Positions 13,801 to 24,748 of a stretch of DNA of 64,000 nucleotides are shown here, piece by piece. How positions within the stretch are numbered: position 1 is the stretch's first letter; each line of letters opens with the position of its first letter. Source of the stretch: Xiphophorus maculatus (lineage: Eukaryota; Chordata; Actinopteri; Cyprinodontiformes; Poeciliidae). A program made the position numbers and the translations under genes. The notes under the pieces were generated by a model, which saw nothing but the letters and a program-made list of their open reading frames with translations, had not been told where the DNA came from and made no database searches. The DNA is taken from the NCBI RefSeq assembly GCF_002775205.1, contig NC_036445.1, positions 33,234,453 to 33,298,452 on the forward strand, given 5' to 3'.

Positions 13801-14429
13801 TTGAAGAATCTGAATTAATGAGCAACAACACTTAATTTCCCTTTGGGATCAATTTAGTATGTTTAAATTTGAATTGAATTTGATGAATCGTAGCAGGTTG
13901 AAAAGTTCAGGGAATATTTCAGTTAGTATACATTTTGTTGCAGGTATTTTTTCCCAGAATTGTTAATCAAAGTACTATCTAAATGTGGCTGTGAAAAGTG
14001 CAGTGAGTATGTTGCACTGCACAAAGTACGCATCTCATCCTCATGACCGGTGTTCTCCCTCCCCAGAAAACGAAATATGGGTATTATCGACTCCTCCATT
14101 GGATTATCTCTGGGCTATTTTCAGAGACGTCAGATAAAAGCGTAAAGCTGCCTCTATGCTGGGTATTGAGGAAACCAGAAGCTGTTTGGTGGCTGAGACA
14201 ATGCATAGAGCTACACCGGTCTACAGTTCATACATCAAACATTTAGAGAAATGTTTGATGTTTGAAAAACGTCCAGGGTCACAGCTAAACAAAGTGCAAG
14301 CATCAAAACGTTCCTTTAAAATATCGTTGGCAAATAATTGCTTTCGTCATCTGGTCACCAACTTGAAGTTAGCATAGCTAACCACTTAGCCTGAAAAAAA
14401 ATGAGAAACTCACCGCTGTTCTCTGCCAT
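859..14429 (-). CDS. cnot10: CCR4-NOT transcription complex subunit 10, complete, 19 coding exons
   Basis: Subunit of the CCR4-NOT deadenylase, which shortens mRNA poly(A) tails; the family is a TPR-type helical scaffold that pairs with CNOT11 on CNOT1. Coding exons from 5' to 3' (minus strand): 14429-14414, 12368-12277, 11073-10912, 10774-10624, 10462-10323, 9952-9878, 9791-9708, 9484-9367, 9186-9037, 8828-8626, 6184-6063, 5889-5710, 4705-4625, 4549-4436, 3349-3219, 3139-3107, 3011-2884, 1796-1721, 1001-859. They sum to 2199 nt (732 aa plus stop) with all phases consistent, against about 744 aa in human. Diagnostic peptides include [71 protein letters not shown] and the C-terminus HVQRK. The first coding exon is only 16 nt and exon 16 only 33 nt. 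A possible AATAAA lies at 720-715. Introns carry hAT, Rex1 and MITE insertions. Identification is by recalled homology; exon edges are read from the sequence. Confidence 0.96.
3390..3590. mobile_element. Palindromic MITE, ccctggtcctcaag family, in cnot10 intron 14
   Basis: Imperfect terminal inverted repeats: the left end (gtttcctaactctggttctc) mirrors the right end (gaccagggttggaaaaacac). A related copy lies at 37676-37820 and shares aaaccctgttaatcagccat-type internal sequence. No coding capacity. The termini resemble non-autonomous hAT elements common in teleosts. Confidence 0.55.
6806..8106. mobile_element. Non-autonomous hAT element in cnot10 intron 10
   Basis: The termini are inverted: TAGGCCTGTCGTGATAA at the left and ttattgtgacaggccta at the right. 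The flanks ggaggaag (6798-6805) and gcaggaag (8107-8114) match in 7 of 8 positions, as expected for an 8-bp hAT target duplication. An inner segment from about 6970 (agttcacactacatgatttt) to about 7690 (gtgttgtttgaact) has its own mirrored ends and looks like a second element nested inside. No transposase is present. Confidence 0.7.
8325..8445 (+). mobile_element. SINE 3' fragment ending in ATGG repeats
   Basis: The core (gatggactggcgacctgtcc, cgcctctcgcctgcag) matches the 3' half of the longer SINEs at 37838-38195 and 53022-53351. It ends in ggatggatgg, the tail type shared with Rex3 LINEs that probably mobilise it. The 5' tRNA-like head is missing. Confidence 0.6.
8500..8556 (+). mobile_element. 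Rex1-like LINE 3' terminus
   Basis: Only the final ~50 bp remain (aatttccctgctgggatgaa followed by taaagtacttctat). This is the same terminus seen in reverse at 44763-44820, so it is a heavily 5'-truncated insertion. Confidence 0.5.
10020..10215 (+). mobile_element. 5'-truncated Rex1-like LINE in cnot10 intron 5
   Basis: Translation gives fragments such as EIIVDFRRN and [11 protein letters not shown], typical of the segment following the reverse transcriptase catalytic core. It then jumps to the family 3' tail (ttccctttgggattaataaa). It lies within the intron between coding exons 5 and 6 of cnot10. Confidence 0.6.
10817..10881. repeat. (TG)n microsatellite in cnot10 intron 3
   Basis: Dinucleotide TG repeat with occasional TGCG interruptions, about 30 bp downstream (in gene direction) of the donor site of coding exon 3. 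It accounts for apparent ORFs of repeated Cys-Val or His-Thr here. Confidence 0.9.
11545..11990 (-). mobile_element. Degraded DNA-transposon sequence with a short helicase-like peptide
   Basis: Read on the minus strand from 11906, a short frame begins MAAEKVNEM and continues through [19 protein letters not shown]. This resembles the region just before the ATP-binding motif of RecQ-like helicases carried by some fish repeats, but the GKS motif itself is absent. About 100 bp around the start is shared with 26085-26185. The 11545-11700 part (ggttcacttgag; gaccaaatgtgataggtg) looks like a MITE end. This is a relic in cnot10 intron 2; family assignment is uncertain. Confidence 0.35.
12860..13885 (+). 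mobile_element. 5'-truncated Rex1-like LINE, split by a hAT MITE
   Basis: In a broken frame the 12880-13040 part encodes a reverse-transcriptase core (a [18 protein letters not shown] stretch followed by a SDDSAVV box where YADD-type residues sit). The sequence resumes after the MITE at 13461 and ends with the family 3' tail at about 13870. Its last ~200 bp match window positions 1-168. It lies in the first intron of cnot10. Confidence 0.7.
13138..13460. mobile_element. hAT MITE with perfect 8-bp target duplication
   Basis: The termini are CAGTGGTTCCC and GGGAACCACTG, flanked by identical tatcagtc at 13130-13137 and 13461-13468. The 323-bp insert has no transposase. The terminal motif is that of classic hAT (Charlie-like) elements. 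It interrupts the Rex1-like LINE and is therefore younger than it. Confidence 0.85.
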
Positions 14430-14781
14430 TCCTACTTGAGGTCTTAAGGATAATCAGAAAATATTGGGCTGCTGTCAAAATTGGGTCGCGTTAAACAACG
14501 TCTACTAACTAAATTACATAGAAAAGTGACGGATAAACACTTAATATCTTCAAATACATAAACAAAACTGCTAGTCAAATTATCTCATCCGCTCTAACAT
14601 ATTCTTCTTTGGTGTTTGATGACGATCCTAAACCGTTCAGGAACTCAGTGGCGCCCCTTGTTGGTAAACATTCTTCTTCTTGAGTTTTATTGGCAATTTC
14701 AAAAAACGTTAGGTAAGTATTACCGTCACCTACTGGTATGGAGTGTGATTCATGGGGATTTAATTAATGTGTAAATATATA

Positions 14782-15170
14782 CAGTACAGACCAAAAGTTT
14801 GGACACACCTTTTAATTCAATGAGTTTCCTTTATTTTCATGACTATTGACATTGTAGATTCACACTGAAGGCATCGAAACTATGAATAACACATGTGGAA
14901 ATATGCACAAAACAAAAAAGTGTAAAACAACTGAAAATAGCCCTTATATTCTAGTTTCTTCAAAGGAGCAACCTTTTGCTGTGATTACTGCTTTGCACAC
15001 ACTCTGCATTTTCTTGATGAGCTTCAAGAGGTCGTCACCTGAAATGGTTTTCACTTCATAGGTGTGCCCTGTCAGGTTAATAAGTGGGATTTATTGCCTT
15101 ATAAATAGTCATGAAAATAAAGAAAACCCATTTTAATTAGAAGGTGTGTCCAAACATTTGGTCTGTACTG
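14782..15170. mobile_element. Tc1/mariner MITE upstream of cnot10
   Basis: Terminal inverted repeats CAGTACAGACCAAAAGTTT (left) and its near-complement at the right (aaacatttggtctgtactg), flanked by TA dinucleotides at 14780-14781 and 15171-15172. The repeats extend through ggacacacctt and tattttcatgactatt. At 389 bp without transposase it is non-autonomous. It starts about 350 bp upstream of the cnot10 start codon. Confidence 0.85.
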
Positions 15171-16720
15171 TACATAAATAGTATATCTATAGATTTATAT
15201 ATACATAAAGTACAGTAAATGTTTAATTTAAGTGAAACAGTTCTGGTATCACAATAAGGGCAACTGCAACAATATTTCAGAGGTGAAACACAGAAGTCGC
15301 TGACTAAACTAAAATGTTTAGTACTTAGAAAATGCATGTTAATATATGAATATTTTCTTGAAATTATGTAGCTGAAATCAATTTATACTACTAGCAAACA
15401 CAGTAAAGCGTCTCCCATTATCTGTACCAATATTAATGCAAAAAGTCAAGCATAGAAAACATACTGGTTTATAAAAGTCCAGGCAAACCTAAATCTACCA
15501 TTTTAATAATAAAAAATCTGTCAGGGATGCAACTTTATTCTTCTTTGGTGTTTGATGACGCCAAACACCAAAGAAGAGACTAAAAAGCGGTATCTCAGAG
15601 ACTAAAAAGGCCTAAAAAATAAGAATCATGTCTGTGTAATGCAAGGATAGCAGCCCAGAGGGAAAAAAATACTCTAACATGAATTATAATTATGAAACAG
15701 CAAAGGTATGATGCTATATTTTGGGATTCAGGAAATAGGCCCATTTTTTCAGGGCCAGCAAACTAAGAGGCTGGTTAGGGCCCCAGGACCAATGGAGGCC
15801 AACCCAAATTTAATTTTATTATGATTTTTTGTAATGATTTATGTGAATATGTTAACAAAACACAACATGTCATTATAAACTTGTGGTTTCAGTAATAATA
15901 TATTTGATATTGTATGTAGAAATCATTGTCTATATGGACAAAAATTAAACATAAATTGCTGTTGGGAGCCCCGTGGTGGCCACGGAGGTCATGGCAATAT
16001 GAGCTCCAATGTGCAGCACATGTCCAAACCTCCACAGCGCCGGTGGAAGATAAGTTATCAAAACAATGTCACAAAAAAGAACTTATCCTTCAGGGAGAGA
16101 GAAAAGAAAGAGGAAGAATAGAAAAAAGCCAAGATAAAGGTTTATTTGCATGTATGCCTGCACTTTTATAAATCAATACCTAAGCAAAATTTAGTTTTGG
16201 GGGCCTCTATTTCTACTAATAATGTGAATTGCTCCAATCAACAGTCAAACAATTAGATCATTCACACACCTCCTAAAGTTTTTGCAGCTCTGACAGTGCT
16301 TCTTACATTCTATCCTCAATGCATGTTTCATGTATGATACATTTATCTGCACCAATTTCCTTCATTTTGAAGACTGCATCCTGAGTGTTTGGCATGTGGG
16401 TAAAAAGTATACCCAAAACCTTGACACAAAGAGATCACTGACTCTGAGGATAGTTGAGTAGAATTTTTAATTACAACATTTAGACATCATTTAAAAGACA
16501 GAATACAATGTTAATGTTAACACACAACAAACCCAGTTTCCTTAAAATCAGTTTGTTTAAAATTCTTTCATGGAAAATTATATTAAATTTTTTTCTTTTA
16601 CATTATAAATCATTAACTTGCATTCAGCAGATATATAGATATATAATTTCTGTTGTCCCATCACTCCTGCTTTTGCCTATTGGGATCAAATTGAAATGTG
16701 CAGTTACTATTTTCTCTACA
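15171..16720. other. AT-rich intergenic sequence, no gene recognised
   Basis: No exon, RNA gene or complete mobile element could be supported. A 21-23 bp word (ttcttctttggtgtttgatg) occurs at 15539 and also at 14604. At 15539 it continues into an inverted copy, giving a 14-bp-arm hairpin. Confidence 0.5.
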
Positions 16721-16760
16721 TGTCTGCATCAGTCCTGACACGTCAGGACTGATGCAGACA
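16721..16760. repeat. Perfect 19-bp-arm palindrome
   Basis: Left arm 16721-16739 (tgtctgcatcagtcctgac), a 2-bp spacer and right arm 16742-16760, its exact reverse complement. It lies about 310 bp before the minisatellite. Function is unknown; it could be a cruciform-prone relic of transposon ends. Confidence 0.9.
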
Positions 16761-17070
16761 GTCAGGGACAGACAGCACCTGTCCAGGACTGATCTACCCC
16801 ATCTTTAATCAGGATAGGCTTTCTGATTACAGAAATTACAGGTACACTTTGTAAAAACTCAGAGCAAAATTATTATTTTTTTTTTAATAATGAAAGTTGA
16901 AAACAATTGACTATATGCAGCCCAAACTTGTACAGGGCTAAAGCAATGACAGCTTAAAATGAATCTGAAAAATATGGGAATTACAAAATATAATTGTGAC
17001 TGAAAATATAAACATTGACTCTGAAATAAAATTACATTCAGTTTATTTATATAAAAGGAATTTAGGCAAA

Positions 17071-17900
17071 GGGGAACTTTGGGGGTTGCTGGCGGCAGCA
17101 AGGGGGAACTATAGGGGATGCTGGCGGGAGCAAAGGGGAACTTTGGGGGTCGCTGGCGGGAGAAAAGGGGAACTTTGGGGGACGCTGGCGGGAGAAAAGG
17201 GGAACTTTGGGGGACGCTGGTGGCAGCAAAGGAGAACTTTGGGGGATGCTGGCAGGAGCAAAGGGGAACTTTGGGGGACGCTGGCGAGAGCAAAGGGGAA
17301 CTTTGCGGGATGCTGGTGGCAGCAAGGGGGAACTTTGGGGGATGCTGGCGGGAGCAAAGGGGAACTTTGGGGGATGCTGGCGGCAGCAAAGGAGAACTTT
17401 GGGGGATGCTGGTGGGAGCAATGGGGAACTTTGGGGACGCTGGGGGGAGCAAAGGGGAACTTTGGGGGACGCTGGCGGCAGCAAAGGAGAACTTTGGGGA
17501 CGCTGGCGGCAGCAAAGGAGAACTTTGGGGGATGCTGGCAGGAGCAAAGGGGAACTTCGGGGGACGCTGGCAGGAGAAAAGGGGAACTTTGGGGGACGCT
17601 GGCAGGAGCAAAGAGGAACTTTGGGGGACGCTGGCGGCAGCAAAGGAGAATTTTGGGGGATGCTGGCAGGAGCAAAGGGGAACTTCGGGGGACTCTGGCA
17701 GGAGCAAAGGGGAACTTTGGGGGACGCTGGCGGGAGCAAAGGGGAACTTTGGGGGACGCTGGCAGGAGCAAGGAGGAACTTTGGGGGATGCTGGCGGCAG
17801 CAAGGGGGAACTTTGGGGGATGCTGGCGGCAGCAAGGGGGAACTTTGGGGGACGTTTGCAGCAGCTAAGGGGAACTTTAGGGGTCGCTATCAGCATAATA
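17071..17900. repeat. G-rich 32-bp minisatellite, 26 units
   Basis: Twenty-six tandem units start with ggggaactttggggg and continue acgctggcgggagcaaa. Nearly all are 32 bp; two lack one G (31 bp). Recurrent variants (acgc/atgc, cgggag/cggcag/caggag, aaagg/aagg) alternate among units, so the array was probably built by unequal exchange. Because 32 is not a multiple of three, each frame cycles through all frames, and the consensus has no stop in any. All six frames are open from 17207 to 17771. The hypothetical products are Gly/Trp-rich (plus) or Pro/Ser-rich (minus) with a 32-residue super-repeat. I do not call a gene here. Confidence 0.93.
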
Positions 17901-17936
17901 ATTGTTCAGTGGTCAATTAATGTATTTCTTCACTAA

Positions 17937-20055
<2,119 letters not shown>

Positions 20056-20117
20056 TATATATATATATATATATATATTTAACCAGCTATAAGGGGCCAG
20101 ACTTGTATCATCAGTTG

Positions 20118-20831
20118 TTACAAAGTCGGCCTTCTATCACCTGAAGAACATTTCCAGGATTAAAGGACTAATGTCTCAGCCAGATCTAGAGAAACTCATC
20201 CATGCGTTCATCTTCAGTCGTATTGATTATTGCAACAGCGTCTTCACAGGTCTGTCTAACAAATCAATCAAACAGCTGCAGCTGATCCAGAATGCTGCTG
20301 CTGGCGTTCTCACTAAAACCAGGAAGATAGAGCACATAACACCAGTTTTAAAGTCCCTCCACTGGCTCCCTGTAGCTCAAAGAATAGACTTTAAAATACT
20401 GTTGTTAGTTTACAAATCACTGAACGGCTTAGCACCACAATACATTAAAGATCTGCTGTTGTTGTATCAACCTTCCAGACCTCTCAGGTCTTCTGGTTCT
20501 GGTTCTGCTCTGCATCCCCAGAACCAGAACCAAATGAGGAGAAGCAGCTTTCAGCATCTATGCACCACAAATTTGGAACAAACTTCCAGAAAACTGTAAA
20601 ACAGCTGAAACACTGACTTCTTTTAAATCTCAACTAAAAACCCACCTGTTTAGAATTGTATTTGAAATGTAATCAATTACAAATTTATTGATGTAACTTG
20701 ACTTAATGATTGATTCTATATTGCATTGTGATTCTGTGTTTGTAATGATGTAAAGCACTTTGAAATGTCTTGCTGCTGAAATGTGCTATACAAATAAAAT
20801 TTGATTGATTTGATTGATTGATTGATTGATC
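20118..20831 (+). mobile_element. 5'-truncated L2-clade LINE tail
   Basis: Encodes the C-terminal region of an L2 reverse transcriptase ([39 protein letters not shown]) with a frameshift after [11 protein letters not shown]. It ends in the family 3' tail followed by GATT repeats. The sequence is nearly identical to 61158-61860, indicating recent activity. Confidence 0.88.
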
Positions 20832-22080
20832 AGCACCTTTATTCAGATGGCAGTTTGCAATGTAAAATATTATGCTTAGTGATTTTTTTTTACAATGGGC
20901 AATGCAGTACTTAATTAATTTGTAATTATTTTTACATTTATGAATGAAATTGTGTACAGCATTGGCTTTATTTGAAGAGTATTTTGTAGTTCTGTACAAA
21001 ATGTTGTATATGTGCAAAATATTTGGATAAATAATGGGTTAGTCTGATCCCGGTCCTTAGCCTTGTTAATTACTCTTATTGGTCTTTTTTGAAGTTTGAT
21101 TAGTGACTGTTGTGTTGTTTTGTAATTAATTTCCCAAATCTCTCTGGAGTCACTTAAATAAGGTCAAACTGAAGAACAGTGCAGAATGTTAGGCTGTTTC
21201 TTTGCGAAGAAAAGGTGTTTTGTCCTGAAACTATAACAGGCCAACTTCATGAACTGTGAACAGAAACAGTAAAACCCCGTCTCATAATTTATACTTTTCC
21301 ATAGATGGACATTCATTCTTGTAAAAAAGGCCAACAGCCGCATAACGTTCAGATAAAAATTTCTAAGTACGATTTTCAAATAAATTCAGGTTAAAGAGTC
21401 ATTTTCAATAGTCATTAACCTGAACTTCTACCTTTATAATAAACTGGTTTTAGGTTTATTAATCTATGCATTTAGCAAAATGTTCTTCAAATGCCTGGAA
21501 ATGAATAGTTTTGAGTAGATTTTATTTTAATTTCCACACTAGGACTGTGCCACTCCACGGCTGCTTGTGTCTCATTAATGTTAGCAGATGTTGGCAGGTA
21601 TGATGTGGTCTGATTTTGTTTCAAACTGAGTTTATACACCTCTGGAAAAAATTAAAAGTTTCTCTGATTTTACACTTTATAGGTATATGTTTGAGAAAAA
21701 TGAACATTGTTCTTTTGTTCACATGTCTCTTAATTTTGTTTGTCAATGTATGTAAATAAGCAGTTAGATTTAGAAAACACACCAACAAATATCTTTTCAT
21801 GGGTCTTAGCCCTGCTGGGGGCTCAGCCCCCCTAAAGGTTAGATCCTAGAATCACCCCTGGCTCTTGGAGGTCAGGTGCAGTGATAGTTTTGTACATACC
21901 TTCCGATCTGTCAGACATTTTTTTCTCGACATCTGCTGGTGTCAGCCAACGGGTGACCCGCCAGCTTTTCAGTTTGTGAAACCACAAAAAAAGCTAATAA
22001 ACTGGCGACCCGGCAGAACTGCACACTGTAAAAAGCTCAGGCTAGCTCTTAGAACTACGGGAGGTTCAAACTCCACTCAT
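20832..22080. other. Intergenic sequence, no gene recognised
   Basis: No exon-like segment could be supported. A segment near 21800-21860 (ggggctcagcccccctaaag; cctagaatcacccctg) looks like the end of a DNA transposon, but its partner end was not found. Confidence 0.4.
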
Positions 22081-22081
22081 C

Positions 22082-22268
22082 TTTTTTTTTTTTACCCCTC
22101 TAGGGGGTCTTTTGTGGGCTCTAGTGTCCCTTATATGACAGTAGGCTGACAGGAAACAGGGAAGGAGAGGGGGGAAGATCCGGGAGTCAAACCAGTGACG
22201 GCCGCGTCGAGGACTCAAGGCCTCCAAATATGGGTCGCGCTAACCCCTACGCCACCACAGCACGCCCC
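22082..22268 (-). mobile_element. tRNA-derived SINE
   Basis: On the minus strand the head reads gtggcgtaggggttagcgc (A-box-like), then gtttgactcccg (B-box-like). A body follows (cctgtttcctgtcagcctac) and then a poly-A tail of about 10 bases (poly-T at 22083-22092 on the plus strand). The order head, body, A-tail is diagnostic of a SINE, not a functional tRNA gene. Confidence 0.75.
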
Positions 22269-22269
22269 A

Positions 22270-23020
22270 CTCATCATTTTTAGCTTACAGAAAAACGCCA
22301 AGCCGTGAAATAAACAAAAGCAAACTGACCAATCAGATTTAGGCTTTGGCATACCCTTTGGCCCCCACACACTCACACTGATGTGTGCACCATACAAGAT
22401 GGTTTGGCACAAAATATCTTTTTCTTCTCTCCACAATGTTTTTAATAGTAAAGAGGGTTGGATAATAAAAAAAATACAATAAATGTTCTTTTCTTTGTTT
22501 ATTTAAAAGAAAATCTCACAGTGCGTCCAGCCGTACAGCTGCAGCTGCATCTGCAACAATCCAAACTCTCAGTCACTTGTGGGCAATTTAGATTCACACA
22601 GAAAAGCTCCAAAAGGGAATCAAAGTTAAAACTCTGATCACATAATAGCAATTAACCATATCTGCCATGGTAATTCATTACTGATTGTGAGTAGTCCCTT
22701 ACATTAATATGATCAGGCAGCATGTAATCATATGTATGTAAATGTATTATTGTTACAAAGGCTGGGCCAAGAAAATGTATGTGTGTATCAAACAAGTAGC
22801 CCTTCATGTTACTCTGTATCGGTGAAGTAGCTCCCAGTCTCAAAAAGGTTATTGACCCCTGATGTAAAGGCTTCATAGAAGGTTTTATAGAATTACAGTG
22901 GAAATTAAATGTAAAAAAGTCCAAACTGTTTAAAATAACTTAGGGACTTTTTTTTATATATATAAATAAAGTTATGTGACCATTTAGACTCTCAAGCAAG
23001 ACACAGTCAGTGATGCTTAC
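22270..23020. other. Intergenic sequence downstream of calhm5-like
   Basis: No gene or recognisable mobile element. A candidate AATAAA for the calhm5-like gene lies at 23028-23023 on the minus strand, 135 bp past its stop codon. Confidence 0.4.
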
Positions 23021-23161
23021 TGTTTATTTGTTGTTGTCTGTAGCTGGTTGTGGAAAATGATCAAATATGGTATTAGTTAAATACCATCAGTAAATTGTAT
23101 GAGTGTTTTTAATATCCATTTTGTTAGCAGACCTTCGTTTTTCTCTTCAGTGGGTTGTTGT

Positions 23162-24748
23162 TCAGCTCATTTCTATCCCATGCTCCATGTCCAGAACGGG
23201 TCGATTTTCTGGTGTGAAATCCCTGTCTGCCCGCTCTACGTAGCGCTGCAGAGTACTGTAATACTGTTCACTCCTGGAGAAAGTGTAGTATGCAGAGATC
23301 TCCTCCCATGCCTTGTGGTTTGGAAATGGCATGGGATCAGGTTCTTTGTTCTCAAAAAAACTCTGCAGGTTTCTCTCAGCCAGCTTTGTTGCATAGTCCA
23401 CAGTGAAGGCATCAAAGCGCTCCTTCTCTTTCTCAATATAACGCTTCCAGAACGTAAGCTGCAGGTAACTGACCTGTGAGCGGCAGTTTTTGCAGCAAGT
23501 GCCCAAAAGACCTACAATGGCAGCAACAATTATGAAACTCCAGCCCAAAATCTGCAGATGTAATGAAAACAAAACATTCTGTCAATTAGTGACATGCATA
23601 TTTTCCAATAATGATCAGCTGATGACTATGTGCCAATATTCTATATAACATTATTAACTCACTTTATGCTTTATTACTGCCTTGAAAAAAAGGACATTAT
23701 CGAATTCCATCATGTACATCCATAAATCTCATGGGTTTGTGATAAATAAATATTGTAATTTAAGTTTCTCTGTTTCCACTTAACAGCAGGGCGTGTCCAG
23801 CTCATCTGACAGAATCGATGGGTTATTTGGAGTTAAATTATAAGTAATTTGTTTTTTTTTATTTATTTATTGTTATCTGTCATTTTCTGAGCACTATCTC
23901 CATGAACTCACAGGCTTTTGGAGTCATTCCGTAGTTGTTTTACTAGACCTTACACTTTCCACAATAAAAGCAGATGTTACAATTAAAATAACTTCTCTGT
24001 CTAGAAAACACTCCTGCCCTTAAAGCTATAGTGTCATTTAGACTGCTGCACAACATTTGTTTTGCAAAATTTCAAAGCCATGAAAGAATTTGAGTAATAA
24101 GTTTCAGACTTCACAAAGCCCTTTCAGATGCACAGGAGGTTAGGGGTAATTAAGTGCAATCCTCTAAATGTACATAAAGATGGAATTGGTGTGTCTTACT
24201 TGTGACTGAGCCCTGAACATCAGCAGCAGCTTCATCCGTTCATCACTGGAGAGTTTAGAGTTACCACAGGGAACCAGGGCCAGCTGCTCCCGACATTTGT
24301 CGGGCAACGTCTTGTTTTTACAAAACAGATTCACAACCAGGTTATCATCCAGACCGCTGATGGCACATTCATAAAAGGTCCCATTGAGCAAGGCCACGCA
24401 CAGCCACATAACAGGGGCCACACAAGCACCAGTAATAATGCTCAATAAGACCCTGAAACAGCCAAGGCAGTTCCCTCGAGGACAAAGCTTCATGGGGTTA
24501 AGACAGCAGCCAGTGTAGAGCCTCCACAGCCTGCTGCTGAAGAACAGACCCAAAACAAAAAGCACAGCAGCTGGACCAAGCAGAAAAGTCAGCCCATACG
24601 AGAAATTCTGCTCATGGTTACATGGACACTGAAATGAAACCATGGAAAAAACTCGTTCCCCACCTATAGTTAGGAGTGCCATAAAACTGTAACCAATGGT
24701 GGTTTTTTGGTTCATGAAGAAACGCAGTACTGTCTGGAAGTTATCCAT
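23162..24748 (-). CDS. calhm5: Calcium homeostasis modulator 5-like channel, complete
   Basis: CALHM proteins form large-pore ion/ATP channels in the plasma membrane, each subunit with four membrane helices. Coding exons: 24748-24200 (183 codons) and 23551-23162 (129 codons plus stop), joined in phase 0, for 312 aa (human CALHM5 about 309). The start MDNFQTVLRFF and the segment IGYSFMALLTIGGERVFS match CALHM5 better than other paralogs. Family cysteines are present: FQCPC before helix 2, FYECAISG, then KCREQ and PCGN. The donor follows RAQSQ and the acceptor opens ILGW, the usual family splice site. The cytosolic C-terminus contains SYLQLTFWKRYIEKEKE, LAERNLQSFFENKEPDP and YYSTLQRYVE. Same strand as the calhm6-like gene 3 kb upstream, so a tandem pair. 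Paralog assignment is by recalled similarity. Confidence 0.93.

Noticed and set aside
17071..17900. Possible CRISPR-like array
   Set aside because: Units are contiguous tandem repeats without unique spacers, in a vertebrate genome.
16859..17936. Long open frames of 220-345 codons on both strands over the minisatellite
   Set aside because: They are explained by a 32-bp repeat without stops; no splice sites, promoter or family similarity support a gene.
22200..22268. tRNA-like sequence with A- and B-box
   Set aside because: It is followed by a SINE body and poly-A tail; the cloverleaf is not intact, so it is a SINE head and not a tRNA gene.
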